A stretch of DNA of 64,000 nucleotides from Elusimicrobium simillimum (GCF_049639735.1 NZ_JBEVVA010000003.1:434001-498000); one strand, 5' to 3'. Positions 7,745 to 16,759 are shown, counted from the stretch's first letter. Notes: generated by a model from the sequence alone, not told the origin. Program-made: numbers and translations.

Positions 7745-10459
7745 ATGTTGCCTAAAGCATATGAACCTAAAGAAGTAGAAAAAAAATTAGCAGACGCCTG
7801 GCAGGCCGCGCAGCTTTTTGCCGCACAGGTAGATAACGCTAAGGAACCTTTTGTAATAGTAATTCCTCCGCCTAACATCACAGGCGCTCTTCACATGGGC
7901 CACGCGCTTAACTGTACTTTGCAGGACGCTCTTATAAGAACTGCCCGCATGCAAGGTAAAGAAGCCTACTGGGTGCCTGGCACAGACCACGGCGGCATTG
8001 CCACGCAAAACGTGCTGGAAAAGAAGCTTGCCAAAGAACGCGGCGTTACCCGCCACGACCTTGGGCGTGAAAAATTTTTAGAAGAAATGTGGCAGTGGTA
8101 CGAGGAATGCGGCGGCGCAATATTAAACCAATTTGAGCGCATGGGCTTTGCCTTAGATTTATCTAAAAACAATGTGCGCTTTACCATGGACGACCAGCGT
8201 GCCAAAGCCGTGTACGAATGCTTTAAACAATGGTGGGATAAAAAGTATGTTTACCGCGGCAAACGCATGATAAACTGGTGCGTGCGCTGCAACACCGCTC
8301 TATCTGACATTGAAGTAGAGCACGAGCAACACAAAGGCAAGCTTTACCACCTGCATTATAAGGCCGAAGACGGCGGGCAAGGTATAATAATTGCCACCAC
8401 CAGACCCGAAACTATTTTTGCAGACGCCGCCATAGCCGTTAACCCTAAGGACGACAACTACACAGGCCTGGTTGGCAAAAAAGTAAGAATACCGCTTACA
8501 GACCGTGTTATACCTATAATAGCGGACGAAGACGTTGAAATAGGCTTTGGCTCCGGCGCGCTTAAAATTACGCCGGCGCATGACCCGGTGGATTATGTAA
8601 TAGGCCAGCGCCACAATTTGCCGGTGCTTGTTGTAATATCAGACAAAGGCAAAATGATTAACTGCCCCGAAAAATACGTAGGCATGGACAGAGAGCTTGC
8701 CCGTAAAGAAGTGGTAAAAGATTTAGAAGCGCAGGAATTTTTAGTAAAAGAAGAAAAGCACGATAACGCGGTAGGCACCTGCTACCGCTGCGGCAGCGTG
8801 ATAGAGCCTTATCTCAGCGAGCAATGGTTTGTAAAAATGAAAGACCTTTGCGCGCCCGTCATAAAAGCGGCCGAAACTGAAGAAGTTAAGTTTCACCCCA
8901 TTAACTGGAAAACGCCTTACCTTAACTGGCTTAATAATATACAGGACTGGTGTATCTCACGCCAAATATGGTGGGGGCACAGAATACCCGTTTGGTACTG
9001 CACCTCATGCAGCAAAGGCGGCTTAGTATATGCCGACACAAAACAAGGCGGCAGAGAAATAAGCAAAGTTTCTTTTGAAGACGGCGCTAAACCTATAGTA
9101 TCTTTTGATAAACCGCACAGCTGCCCGGACTGCGGCGGCAATGATTTTGTGCAGGACCCCGACGTGCTGGACACATGGTTTTCATCCGCCTTATGGCCGT
9201 TGTCAGTATTTGGCTGGCCGGACAAAACTAAAGAGCTGGACTTTTTCTACCCCACATCCACCATGGTTACTGGTTATGAAATATTGTACCTGTGGGTTGC
9301 CCGCATGGTTATGACGGGTATTGATTTTACGGGCAAAGTACCGTTTAAAGACGTGTTTATCAACGGTATTGTCAGAGATAAAACAGGCAAAAAAATGTCC
9401 AAGTCACTAGGCAACGTTATTGACCCGCTGGACATGACGGCCAAGTACGGTACCGACGCTGTGCGCTTCTCGCTCCTCATGCAGGCCGTGCTGGGCAAAG
9501 ATATTCCGTACGCGGAAGAGTCTATATTTGGCGCGCGTAACTTTTGTAATAAAATTTACAATGCCTCGCGCTTTATACTCATGAACATGGGCGACTTAAA
9601 AGGCCCGTTAACCATGCCCGCGGAAATGAAGGAACTGGCCGACGCCTGGTTGGTTGACCGTTACAATACAGCCGTAAGAGTAGCTAAGGAACAGACCGAA
9701 AAGTATAACTTTGCCGGCGCCGCTAACGCGCTGTATCACTTTTTGTGGGGTGATTTTTGTGACTGGTACGTAGAACTTGCCAAAGCAAGGTTTGAGACGG
9801 ACAGAGAATATGTTATGAGCATTATGGTTAATGTGCTTTACGGTACGCTTAAAGCGTTACACCCCATGATGCCCTTTATTACCGAGGAAATTGCGAACGT
9901 GTTAAAACCGTACACCGGTTCTGATAAAGAATTTTTATTGCAAGATTCTTACCCGCTTTGCAACGGCGCCCAGCTTAACCCCGCCGCGGTTGAAAAAATG
10001 GAACTGCTAAAAGGTTTAATCTCAGCCATACGTACCGTGCGCTCTGAGTTTAACGTGCCGCCGGGACAAAAGCTTAATGTAAGCGTAAAAGTGTCTGACG
10101 CCGGGGAACTTGCCGTTATAAACGAGTACGTTAACTACATTACTCTTATGTGCAGGCTGGACAGTTTTACAGCGGGCGCGGATACCGCAAAAAAAGCCAA
10201 AACAGCCACAGCTATTTACTCTACAGCCGCCGCTTATATTGACCTGGAAGGTATTATTGACCTGGAAAAAGAAAAGGCCAGACTTTCCAAAAACATAGCC
10301 GCCGGCAAAGCCAATGTGGAAAACCGCCGCGCCAGGCTGGCCGATGAGCGTTTTGTAAACAACGCGCCGCAGGAGCAGGTGGATAAAGTAAAGGCGGAGT
10401 TAGCGGCTGAGGAGCTTAAGCTTGCCAGCGCCGAGGCCTCTTTAGCTGATTTAGCTTAA
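7745..10459 (+). CDS. valS: valyl-tRNA synthetase
   Basis: 904 residues from the ATG at 7745. This start is chosen because GGAGG at 7732-7736 is correctly spaced, whereas the upstream in-frame ATG at 7697 has none. Class I synthetase with the HIGH-type motif PPPNITGALHMGHAL near residue 40 and KKMSKSLGN near 549, a CP1 editing insert between them, Cys-rich segments (CYRCG, CTSC, CPDCGG) typical of zinc sites, and the C-terminal coiled-coil arm that contacts tRNA. It charges tRNA-Val and ends at a strong terminator (10471-10508). Confidence 0.97.
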   Translation: MLPKAYEPKEVEKKLADAWQAAQLFAAQVDNAKEPFVIVIPPPNITGALHMGHALNCTLQDALIRTARMQGKEAYWVPGTDHGGIATQNVLEKKLAKERGVTRHDLGREKFLEEMWQWYEECGGAILNQFERMGFALDLSKNNVRFTMDDQRAKAVYECFKQWWDKKYVYRGKRMINWCVRCNTALSDIEVEHEQHKGKLYHLHYKAEDGGQGIIIATTRPETIFADAAIAVNPKDDNYTGLVGKKVRIPLTDRVIPIIADEDVEIGFGSGALKITPAHDPVDYVIGQRHNLPVLVVISDKGKMINCPEKYVGMDRELARKEVVKDLEAQEFLVKEEKHDNAVGTCYRCGSVIEPYLSEQWFVKMKDLCAPVIKAAETEEVKFHPINWKTPYLNWLNNIQDWCISRQIWWGHRIPVWYCTSCSKGGLVYADTKQGGREISKVSFEDGAKPIVSFDKPHSCPDCGGNDFVQDPDVLDTWFSSALWPLSVFGWPDKTKELDFFYPTSTMVTGYEILYLWVARMVMTGIDFTGKVPFKDVFINGIVRDKTGKKMSKSLGNVIDPLDMTAKYGTDAVRFSLLMQAVLGKDIPYAEESIFGARNFCNKIYNASRFILMNMGDLKGPLTMPAEMKELADAWLVDRYNTAVRVAKEQTEKYNFAGAANALYHFLWGDFCDWYVELAKARFETDREYVMSIMVNVLYGTLKALHPMMPFITEEIANVLKPYTGSDKEFLLQDSYPLCNGAQLNPAAVEKMELLKGLISAIRTVRSEFNVPPGQKLNVSVKVSDAGELAVINEYVNYITLMCRLDSFTAGADTAKKAKTATAIYSTAAAYIDLEGIIDLEKEKARLSKNIAAGKANVENRRARLADERFVNNAPQEQVDKVKAELAAEELKLASAEASLADLA

Positions 10460-10470
10460 AATAAAGTTTT

Positions 10471-10508
10471 ACATCCCCCGCTGTTTAACCGGCGGGGGAT
10501 GTTTTATT
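10471..10508 (+). terminator. rho-independent terminator after valS
   Basis: An 11-bp stem ACATCCCCCGC/GCGGGGGATGT is followed by a T-rich tail, 11 bases after the valS stop codon. Confidence 0.9.
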
Positions 10509-10510
10509 TA

Positions 10511-10553
10511 TAGGCCAAAAGACCTATATTAAGTTAGGTCTTTTGACCCTGGT
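10511..10553 (+). promoter_or_regulatory. GGTCTTTTGACCCTGGT motif, copy A
   Basis: TAGGCCAAAAGACCTA (10511-10526) pairs almost perfectly with TAGGTCTTTTGACC (10535-10548), and CCCTGGT (10547-10553) follows. A TATATT box at 10573-10578 lies 19 bases downstream. The same CCCTGGT-N17-19-TATA-like layout precedes the next two paralogous genes, so this is probably a shared promoter/operator (inference). There is no T-run, so it is not a terminator. Confidence 0.5.
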
Positions 10554-10607
10554 CACGTAAGTAATATAAAGATATATTTTTAAATAGTTAAAAAATTTGG
10601 AGATATT

Positions 10608-11777
10608 ATGTATAAAACAAAAATCATGGCCTTGGTATTATCCTGCTTAATGTTAATGAGCAGTGTTTCTTACGCGGGTGACGGTGTAATGACAGCTAAA
10701 CAATATGTAAACCGCGCTAAAGCTGACAAAGAAGTTGTTTTTGATAAATACGGCAAATATATACAAACCGCAGGTTATACTGACAGCCCTATATTTTGGG
10801 TATGGGTTGGCGGTATTGCTCTTATAGCTTTTCCGTGGTGGGTAGACATTGTCGGCTATCCTATAGAACTTGCGTTTAGAGGCGCCTACGCAGGCAAAGA
10901 CGCTGTTAAGCGTAAAATGGACTTAAGCAAAGCGCGTAAAAATAAAATTTTAAAAGAATTTCAAGAATATATTAAAACTAATACCCACGCGGATTTAGCG
11001 CCGCTTGTAAAAATTACCAACCCTGAGGAGCTTACTGTAGCGCTTGAAAAGTGGGAGCTTGAAAAAAATATTAATACAGTTTCCAAAAGCGCCAATAACT
11101 CCCGCGCCGCCGCAGGTGAGCTTAAAGCACTTGCCGAGGAAATAAAAAACGCCAAAACATCTTTACCTAAAGATTATTATCTTAGAAAATCTAAAATATA
11201 CACAAATCTTGGCGCCAATGAATTTGTGCCGTTAAAAGGCGTTGAAAAACTTAACCTTATAAGAATAGAAGAAGAACTTCTGCTTACAGGTAAAGATTTT
11301 TCTACCAAAAACATGTTAAAAACTTGGGCAAGAACGTCAGAAATGTCAGAATTTTACGGCGTGGTTAAAAACTACAAAGCAAAAATGCCCGTAGCCGCCG
11401 GCAGAAAGGTAAGTTATTTAAAACGCTTCGCGGCTGTTGCTGTGCTGGTGGTAGTGGCTGATTCGTATTTAAGTGAATTACAGGCAAAAAATAACGCTTT
11501 GGCAAAAATTTATGAAACCCCCGGCCTGGCAGTTTACGCTGATGACGCTACGCTTGCAGAAGTTGACAAAACCCCGCTTGTTTTGGGCAAGGTAGCTTTA
11601 ATGTCTGACGCTATGCACTACCTGGCAAACACGCCGTATGAAGAAGGGATAGCGTTTTTAGAAGCCGGAGAGGAAAACGCGACACAAAAAGCGAAAACAA
11701 TAGACTTTTCCGCTAAAAAAAGTTCCTCTGAAGTCCGTAAAAAAATACAATCCAAATACGGTAAAGTAGGCAGATAA
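10608..11777 (+). CDS. exported membrane-associated protein of unknown function
   Basis: 389 residues with TTGGAGATATT before the ATG. A signal peptide covers about residues 1-23 (cleavage after SYA). A strongly hydrophobic, Trp-rich segment at about 63-92 ends in WWVDIVGYPIELAFRGAYAG, and a second membrane helix lies near 266-288. Between them is a Lys/Glu-rich, probably helical region. The C-terminus is basic (VRKKIQSKYGK). I recognise no family. It is first in a run of exported genes up to 16615, the first three of which share an upstream motif, which suggests common regulation and a related envelope role (inference). It is not clearly homologous to the three paralogs that follow. Confidence 0.7.
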   Translation: MYKTKIMALVLSCLMLMSSVSYAGDGVMTAKQYVNRAKADKEVVFDKYGKYIQTAGYTDSPIFWVWVGGIALIAFPWWVDIVGYPIELAFRGAYAGKDAVKRKMDLSKARKNKILKEFQEYIKTNTHADLAPLVKITNPEELTVALEKWELEKNINTVSKSANNSRAAAGELKALAEEIKNAKTSLPKDYYLRKSKIYTNLGANEFVPLKGVEKLNLIRIEEELLLTGKDFSTKNMLKTWARTSEMSEFYGVVKNYKAKMPVAAGRKVSYLKRFAAVAVLVVVADSYLSELQAKNNALAKIYETPGLAVYADDATLAEVDKTPLVLGKVALMSDAMHYLANTPYEEGIAFLEAGEENATQKAKTIDFSAKKSSSEVRKKIQSKYGKVGR

Positions 11778-11790
11778 AAATTATTTTTAA

Positions 11791-11823
11791 AACATCCCCG
11801 GGCTTAACCCGGGGATGTTTTTT
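11791..11823 (+). terminator. rho-independent terminator
   Basis: A perfect 12-bp stem AACATCCCCGGG/CCCGGGGATGTT is followed by a T-run, 14 bases after the 389-residue ORF. Confidence 0.92.
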
Positions 11824-11888
11824 AGGTCTTAGGGCCCATACAGGCCTGGGTCCTTAAAACGTATTGGCGTAGGTCTTTAGGCCCTGGT
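11823..11888 (+). promoter_or_regulatory. GGTCTTTAGGCCCTGGT motif, copy B
   Basis: Two direct copies of a TAGGTCTT-AGG-CC sequence are at 11823-11837 and 11870-11887. CCCTGGT is at 11882-11888, and a TATATC box (11906-11911) starts 17 bases after it. The expected transcript start is then only about 2 bases before the ATG at 11920, which has no Shine-Dalgarno, so a nearly leaderless mRNA is likely (inference). Confidence 0.5.
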
Positions 11889-11919
11889 TAGGCTCTACGT
11901 TAGCATATATCATTTATAT

Positions 11920-13518
11920 ATGAACATGCTTAATAAAATAATTTCTTTAATCATTTCTATATCAATTATACACGGTGCGGCCGCGCCTTCGTTCGCGCAG
12001 GCGGCCAAAAAAGGCGCGCTAAACTTTACCACGCAAGCTCAGATAGAAAAAAATTACCAAATTTTAAATAATAAAACAAAAAGTATGTTCTTGACGGATG
12101 AAGAGTACGCCAAGGCGCAGCAGACGGCCGCGCTCAGGCAGTATAACTCCAATCTTCTGCCGCACGCGGCTTACCAAAAGCGTAACCCAAAACTCACCTT
12201 AACAACCTGGGCGGAAAATACCACCGAATACGAAACGGACGTGGAAGCGCTTATAACAATTTTGGCGGACAAAAAATATCTAATGTCAGACAATGTTTAT
12301 ACGGACGGCTCTTGTGTTAGCGGCTACGAGGGTCCGCTGGCGTGTGAGATAGGCGTGCTCAACGGCATATTGCCTTATATTAAGTTTGATAGTAGCGACG
12401 CCGCTCTTATAGTAGATTTTATAGCCTTGCAACTTAAACACGCCTACAGCGCTAATGATAAAGAATGGGAAGCCTACAATAGATATGCCATAATATCAGC
12501 CTACCTGCTTGCCAATGACCGCACCTCCAAAATCATGCTGGACAGGCTGCTTGACACCATTTGCGGCGCCGGTAACACCATAAACAAAGTTTGGGCCGCC
12601 CGCGCATTGGCCGAGGTGGTTTATTTAAGGCCCCACATGCAGGAAATAGCCATAAAAGAACTGGAAGCTTTGTTACAGCGTTACAGTGATTATCTTAAGT
12701 ATAAAGATGTTGAAAAACATCACATGAATTTAAAAATAACCAACCAGGCTATGGCTAAAAAAGTTTTTATGTACGTAGTATCATTCTTCGCGCAAAAACA
12801 TGATGACGGTATGATAAAAGGCATGCTTACAGACAGACTTGTGGTTGATGAGTCGCATTTGTTCCAAAACCCGCTGCCAGGCAGAGATATACACGGCAAC
12901 TTTCACGCCAGTGACCTTGGTTACCGTCATAACATAGCGCACCACGCCATAGCTGCGTTATTTAAAATATACGCCATGGGCCAAAAGTATGACGCCATGA
13001 ATAACTTTGTTATTAAATATTCCAAACTCAGAGCGGATAAAAAAGATTTTCAGCACTATGTACTATTTGCTATGGAAGGGCTGGATATGTCCTTTGCTAT
13101 TAAAGACGGCCTGGATATAGACGGCTGGACAGACCAGTACAACTCTTTTATGGCCGCCATGGGCACGGCGCTTTGGGACATGCACCCGGTAATAAAAAGC
13201 GTTGTTAATACGCAGGGCGCGCTGGAGTCCGCGGCGCAGTTTGTCGCGGTTATTTTGCTGTTTGACGGCGCTGTAGCTGGCGCTAAATATGTGGGCGGCG
13301 CGGTTATAAGGTTTGCTTTATCCGCCAACGCTATTAAATTTGGCAAAACATTTTTAGGCAAAGCCACATCTGCCAAAGTACGGGGCAAAGTAAGCAAAAT
13401 ACTTGCCACCAGTTTTGTGGGCGCAACTTTGATAAGCGACACGCCTCAGCCCAAAAAGACAAAAATAAAAGAAGTAAAATTAAGTAAAGAAACAATTTTA
13501 AAAAGAATGGGTAATTAA
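11920..13518 (+). CDS. exported paralogous protein 1 (lineage-type family)
   Basis: 532 residues with a signal peptide (about 1-27, ending SFAQA). The mature part is probably mostly helical. A block at about 273-307 (ITNQAMAKK, FMYVVSFFAQKHDDGMIKGMLTDR) is almost identical in the split gene 13665-15373. A hydrophobic region at about 430-470 could insert in a membrane. The C-terminus ends SKETILKRMGN, echoed by SKDAILNAMGY in the split paralog. Two cysteines in the DGSCVSGY...CEIG segment near 130-145 are conserved in that paralog and could form a disulfide. No known domain is recognised. No Shine-Dalgarno is visible; a Met two codons downstream is an alternative start. Confidence 0.7.
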   Translation: MNMLNKIISLIISISIIHGAAAPSFAQAAKKGALNFTTQAQIEKNYQILNNKTKSMFLTDEEYAKAQQTAALRQYNSNLLPHAAYQKRNPKLTLTTWAENTTEYETDVEALITILADKKYLMSDNVYTDGSCVSGYEGPLACEIGVLNGILPYIKFDSSDAALIVDFIALQLKHAYSANDKEWEAYNRYAIISAYLLANDRTSKIMLDRLLDTICGAGNTINKVWAARALAEVVYLRPHMQEIAIKELEALLQRYSDYLKYKDVEKHHMNLKITNQAMAKKVFMYVVSFFAQKHDDGMIKGMLTDRLVVDESHLFQNPLPGRDIHGNFHASDLGYRHNIAHHAIAALFKIYAMGQKYDAMNNFVIKYSKLRADKKDFQHYVLFAMEGLDMSFAIKDGLDIDGWTDQYNSFMAAMGTALWDMHPVIKSVVNTQGALESAAQFVAVILLFDGAVAGAKYVGGAVIRFALSANAIKFGKTFLGKATSAKVRGKVSKILATSFVGATLISDTPQPKKTKIKEVKLSKETILKRMGN

Positions 13519-13536
13519 TTGCTATAAATAAATTTG

Positions 13537-13566
13537 AAAACCCCGCCATTAGCTGGCGGGGTTTTT
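13537..13566 (+). terminator. rho-independent terminator
   Basis: A 10-bp stem AACCCCGCCA/TGGCGGGGTT with a T tail, about 20 bases after paralog 1. Confidence 0.92.
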
Positions 13567-13567
13567 G

Positions 13568-13633
13568 TAGGTCTAAAGGCCTATGTTTGCCTGGGCCTTT
13601 AGGGTCCCGCCGGTTGGGCCTTTTGACCCTGGT
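13568..13633 (+). promoter_or_regulatory. GGCCTTTTGACCCTGGT motif, copy C
   Basis: A TAGGTCTAAAGGCCTA / GGGCCTTTAGGG partial hairpin is followed by GGGCCTTTTGACCCTGGT (13616-13633). A TATCCT box (13653-13658) lies 19 bases after CCCTGGT and 7 bases before the ATG at 13665. The layout matches copies A and B. Confidence 0.5.
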
Positions 13634-13664
13634 TGTACTGGCGTAAAGCTGGTATCCTGTTAGT

Positions 13665-13865
13665 ATGAAGATACTAAATAAATTTCTTTCTATAATTATT
13701 GCCGCAGCAATTTTAACCGCGTCTTACGGCGACGTTTTCGCGCAGACCACCCGCTATTCCAAAAAAACGCAGACTAAACAATTGCCCAAGGCCGCCCCGC
13801 GCGCAAAAGCGCTGCCAATGCGAACGGCACGCCAAATTATTCCGCCCAATTTAAAAAAGATTTAA
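13665..13865 (+). CDS. signal-peptide part of a frameshifted exported paralog (5' part)
   Basis: 66 residues: a signal peptide (about 1-27, SYGDVFAQ) then a basic, Pro-rich stretch ending NLKKI-stop at 13863-13865. Alone it would be a short secreted peptide, but the mature body of the family continues in the -1 frame (13778 onward, annotated 13874-15373). The heptamer A AAA AAG at 13853-13859, in frame just before the stop, is the classical -1 slippery sequence and would join the frames. Alternatively one base was lost near 13778-13800, because the -1 frame already reads like real protein upstream of the heptamer. No stimulatory Shine-Dalgarno or strong downstream stem is evident. Confidence 0.6.
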   Translation: MKILNKFLSIIIAAAILTASYGDVFAQTTRYSKKTQTKQLPKAAPRAKALPMRTARQIIPPNLKKI

Positions 13866-13873
13866 ACAATATT

Positions 13874-15373
13874 TTGTATGACAACAAAACCAACAGTTTG
13901 CCGCCGTTAAATTTACCTGGTATTGCAAACGCGCAACCGTTAAATCAAAACCAAAAAATAAATATTCCGCTTTATAACGAAAACATGCCCGCGCGTAAGG
14001 CAAACCAGACCATAATCTCATGGGTTATGAACCTTACTGAAAATGATAATAATCTTTATGAGCTTTTTATAATTTTGTCAGACGTAAAATACATGGGGTC
14101 AGACACTGTGTATACGGAGGACTCCTGCGTTGACGGTTACTCCGGCGAACTTCAGTGCGAACTAAAACTGCTTACCAAGGTTTTGCCTGAGTTACATTTT
14201 AGCGCTTCCGAGTCCGCCGCTTTTGTAGATCTTATTAATAAAAAAATGCTTAGGGCTTATAACAGCCAGGACCCGCAGTGGGAAGTTTATTACAGGTACT
14301 CCATTATAGCGGCGTCTCTGCTGGGTAACTCATTTACAGGGCGTGCAATGTTAAACGCTTTGCTGGATAATATTAAGAAACCCGGCGATGCTAAGTATAA
14401 AGTATGGTCAGCCTACGCATTGTCAGAAGTTGTTTACCTTAGGCCCAATTTACAGGGTATAGCCATAAAAGAAATTAATGATATTTTGTTCTCTCTGAGC
14501 AACCAGCTTAAGCACGCTTATGTGGAAAACCACCACATGGGTCTTAAGATAACGAACCAAGCCATGGCTAAAAAAGATTTTATGTATGTGGTGTCATTCT
14601 TCGCGCAAAAACACGATGACGGCATGATAAAAGGCATGCTTACGGACAGGATTGTCACAGAGCAGTCTCACTATTTTCAAACACCCCTTCCGGGTCAGGA
14701 TAAAAACGGAGATTTCTTTAATACCGAGCTTGGGCGCAAACACAATATTTCCTACAGGCTTGTTACAGCGTTATTCCAGGTTTATAAAATGGGTAAGAAA
14801 TTTGATGAGATGAATAAGTTTATACTAAAATATTCCAGATTAAGACATGATAAAAGTGATTTTCAGGACTATTTCCTCTTTGCTATGTACGCGCTGGACC
14901 AGTCTATGGATATTAAAGAAAACTTATCGCTTGACGGATGGGATGAGCAATACAACACTTTTTTGGCCGCTATGAGCACCGTGCTTTGGGATTTGCACCC
15001 GGTAATAAAAAGCTGTGTAAACACGCAGGGCGTGGCGGAGTGTTCGGCACAGGTAGTGGGTGTATTTCTGGCGTTTGAAGTTGTACTTGGCGCGCTTGGT
15101 TTTGGCGCCAGTAAAGGCGCGCAGGCAGCGGGAAGAGCGCTTACTTCCAGAACCGCTATCAGAATTCTTGGCCCTAAAACTGTTCGTAATACTCTGCGCT
15201 GCGCTAAATGGACTTCCTCCACAACAAAAACGGCTTATAGGCACGCCAAATATATGTTGCCGTCATTTTTAGTGGGCGCTATTATGAAGCAAGACACATC
15301 AGAGCCAATAGAAATTATGTATCAAGAAAAAGAACTTTCCAAAGACGCTATTCTTAACGCTATGGGATATTAA
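13874..15373 (+). CDS. exported paralogous protein 2, mature part (frameshifted from its signal peptide)
   Basis: 499 residues if read from the TTG at 13874. The frame is open upstream to 13778 with plausible protein (NANGTPNYSAQFKKDLNN), so the TTG is not the natural start; the true N-terminus is the signal peptide at 13665. Relative to paralog 1 it keeps the DxSCVxGY cysteine segment, the near-identical block ITNQAMAKK...FFAQKHDDGMIKGMLTDR (about 226-260), the LDGWDEQYNTFLAAMSTVLWDLHPVIKS stretch in shorter matching pieces, the hydrophobic C-terminal region and the ending SKDAILNAMGY. Function is unknown. It is followed after 9 bases by paralog 3. Confidence 0.65.
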   Translation: MYDNKTNSLPPLNLPGIANAQPLNQNQKINIPLYNENMPARKANQTIISWVMNLTENDNNLYELFIILSDVKYMGSDTVYTEDSCVDGYSGELQCELKLLTKVLPELHFSASESAAFVDLINKKMLRAYNSQDPQWEVYYRYSIIAASLLGNSFTGRAMLNALLDNIKKPGDAKYKVWSAYALSEVVYLRPNLQGIAIKEINDILFSLSNQLKHAYVENHHMGLKITNQAMAKKDFMYVVSFFAQKHDDGMIKGMLTDRIVTEQSHYFQTPLPGQDKNGDFFNTELGRKHNISYRLVTALFQVYKMGKKFDEMNKFILKYSRLRHDKSDFQDYFLFAMYALDQSMDIKENLSLDGWDEQYNTFLAAMSTVLWDLHPVIKSCVNTQGVAECSAQVVGVFLAFEVVLGALGFGASKGAQAAGRALTSRTAIRILGPKTVRNTLRCAKWTSSTTKTAYRHAKYMLPSFLVGAIMKQDTSEPIEIMYQEKELSKDAILNAMGY

Positions 15374-15382
15374 GAGGTATTT

Positions 15383-16615
15383 ATGAAAATAACATTTAAA
15401 AAGTTTTTATCAGTTTTTACGGCGGGCGTTTTAGTTTTTAGCGCCAGCGCCCCGGCAGTCGCGCAAAAAAACAACGCGCAACGCCCGCGGGCTGTTCCTA
15501 ATTTAGAAACCATTAAAAAAATGGCAAACGGTAAGGCGGATAAAGAAGAAAATTCTTTAAACAAACTTTTTGCAGGCGCACAGCAAAAGCGTAAAGACAC
15601 AGAAACTCTGTCCCGCTGGGCACGTAAAGCTAACAATACCAACACCTACGCCCATGAGCTTGCGGCTATTTTGGAGGATGCCGGCTACATAGCTTCAGAA
15701 GATGTGTATGACGAGAATTTTGAAGCCCAGTCCATTGTTTTTGAGGATGAAGACGGCGTTCATTTAATTACGGTTGAGACTGAAATGGGTATTTTTATAC
15801 CTAAAGCGCAGGAAATTAAATTTAGCGCGGCCGACGCGCAAATGCTGGTTGCCGTTGTGGCGGAAAAACTTAAAACAGATTCCTTAAAAAACGATTCTTT
15901 AAGCATACGTTACGCTTTTATAGCGGCGGCCTTTTTGCATAATAGAACTACCGGCCGCGCCATGTTTGACGCAGCTGTAAATATTTTAAAGTCAAATATT
16001 CCCGTCGGCTGTAAAACGGGCGCGCTAAAAACTCTTACCACATTAGAAACACTTACCGCTCACCAAAAAAGAACTCTGGCAAAGGAAATCCCGGTAATTT
16101 TAAATACCTTGGGGCATGAGCTTAAAAAACTTCCTAATGATAACTACAATAAGCCCATACCTATAAACAACCAGGTGGTAGCTGCTAAAATAGGCAATAA
16201 TATGGTGTCGCAGTTTAAGCAGCGGCTTGCCACGCTGTCAGGCTATCTTTTAGGGCGCAAGCTTACTTTGTGGCCCGGTGAAGACGGGCAAGGCGTTTTT
16301 TATAATACAGAAATGGGCGTCAGCCATAAACTGGCGTTTGTACTTACCAAAATGCTGTTTGCTATATACAAGAGTGATAATAATAAGGCTGCCATGTTTG
16401 CTTTTATGCACAAATATCTTAAGCTTAGCTATACGGGCAAACAGTTTGATAACTACCTTTTATTTTCTCTTTACGGGTTTCAGGCTTTTCTGGGTGTGAT
16501 AGAAAACGAGGCCGAACTTGTTCTTTATGAAAAAGAAGCTTTAGAGTATTTGCATGCGCTTGAGACGACCTTGGATAAAGTGGCGCCGGGTATAGGTATA
16601 GCCCCAATGTTTTAA
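15383..16615 (+). CDS. exported paralogous protein 3 (divergent member)
   Basis: 410 residues with a signal peptide (about 1-28, ending APAVAQ). AAGAGG is 8 bases before the ATG, and the gene starts 9 bases after paralog 2, so the two are probably cotranscribed. The architecture follows paralogs 1 and 2: a linker, then an LSRWARKANNTNTYAHELAAIL segment near 75, a central helical region, INNQVVAAK in place of ITNQAMAKK, and YNTEMGVSHKLAFVL in place of FNTELGRKHNISYRL. It lacks the C-terminal hydrophobic extension and the conserved last ten residues. No known domain is recognised. Confidence 0.68.
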   Translation: MKITFKKFLSVFTAGVLVFSASAPAVAQKNNAQRPRAVPNLETIKKMANGKADKEENSLNKLFAGAQQKRKDTETLSRWARKANNTNTYAHELAAILEDAGYIASEDVYDENFEAQSIVFEDEDGVHLITVETEMGIFIPKAQEIKFSAADAQMLVAVVAEKLKTDSLKNDSLSIRYAFIAAAFLHNRTTGRAMFDAAVNILKSNIPVGCKTGALKTLTTLETLTAHQKRTLAKEIPVILNTLGHELKKLPNDNYNKPIPINNQVVAAKIGNNMVSQFKQRLATLSGYLLGRKLTLWPGEDGQGVFYNTEMGVSHKLAFVLTKMLFAIYKSDNNKAAMFAFMHKYLKLSYTGKQFDNYLLFSLYGFQAFLGVIENEAELVLYEKEALEYLHALETTLDKVAPGIGIAPMF

Positions 16616-16621
16616 TTTTTT

Positions 16622-16651
16622 AAAAGGCGCCCTAACAGGCGCCTTTTTTTA
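16622..16651 (+). terminator. rho-independent terminator after paralog 3
   Basis: A stem AAAGGCGCC/GGCGCCTTT followed by at least five T, 8 bases after the stop codon. Confidence 0.9.
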
Positions 16652-16759
16652 TATACTACCGCCGTAAAATTATTTTGTAGAAGTATATTTCTACTTTTCC
16701 GCCTAAAATACGCCCGAAAACGGTTGAGAGTCTGCTCAAAACCTTGTACAATTAAGAAA

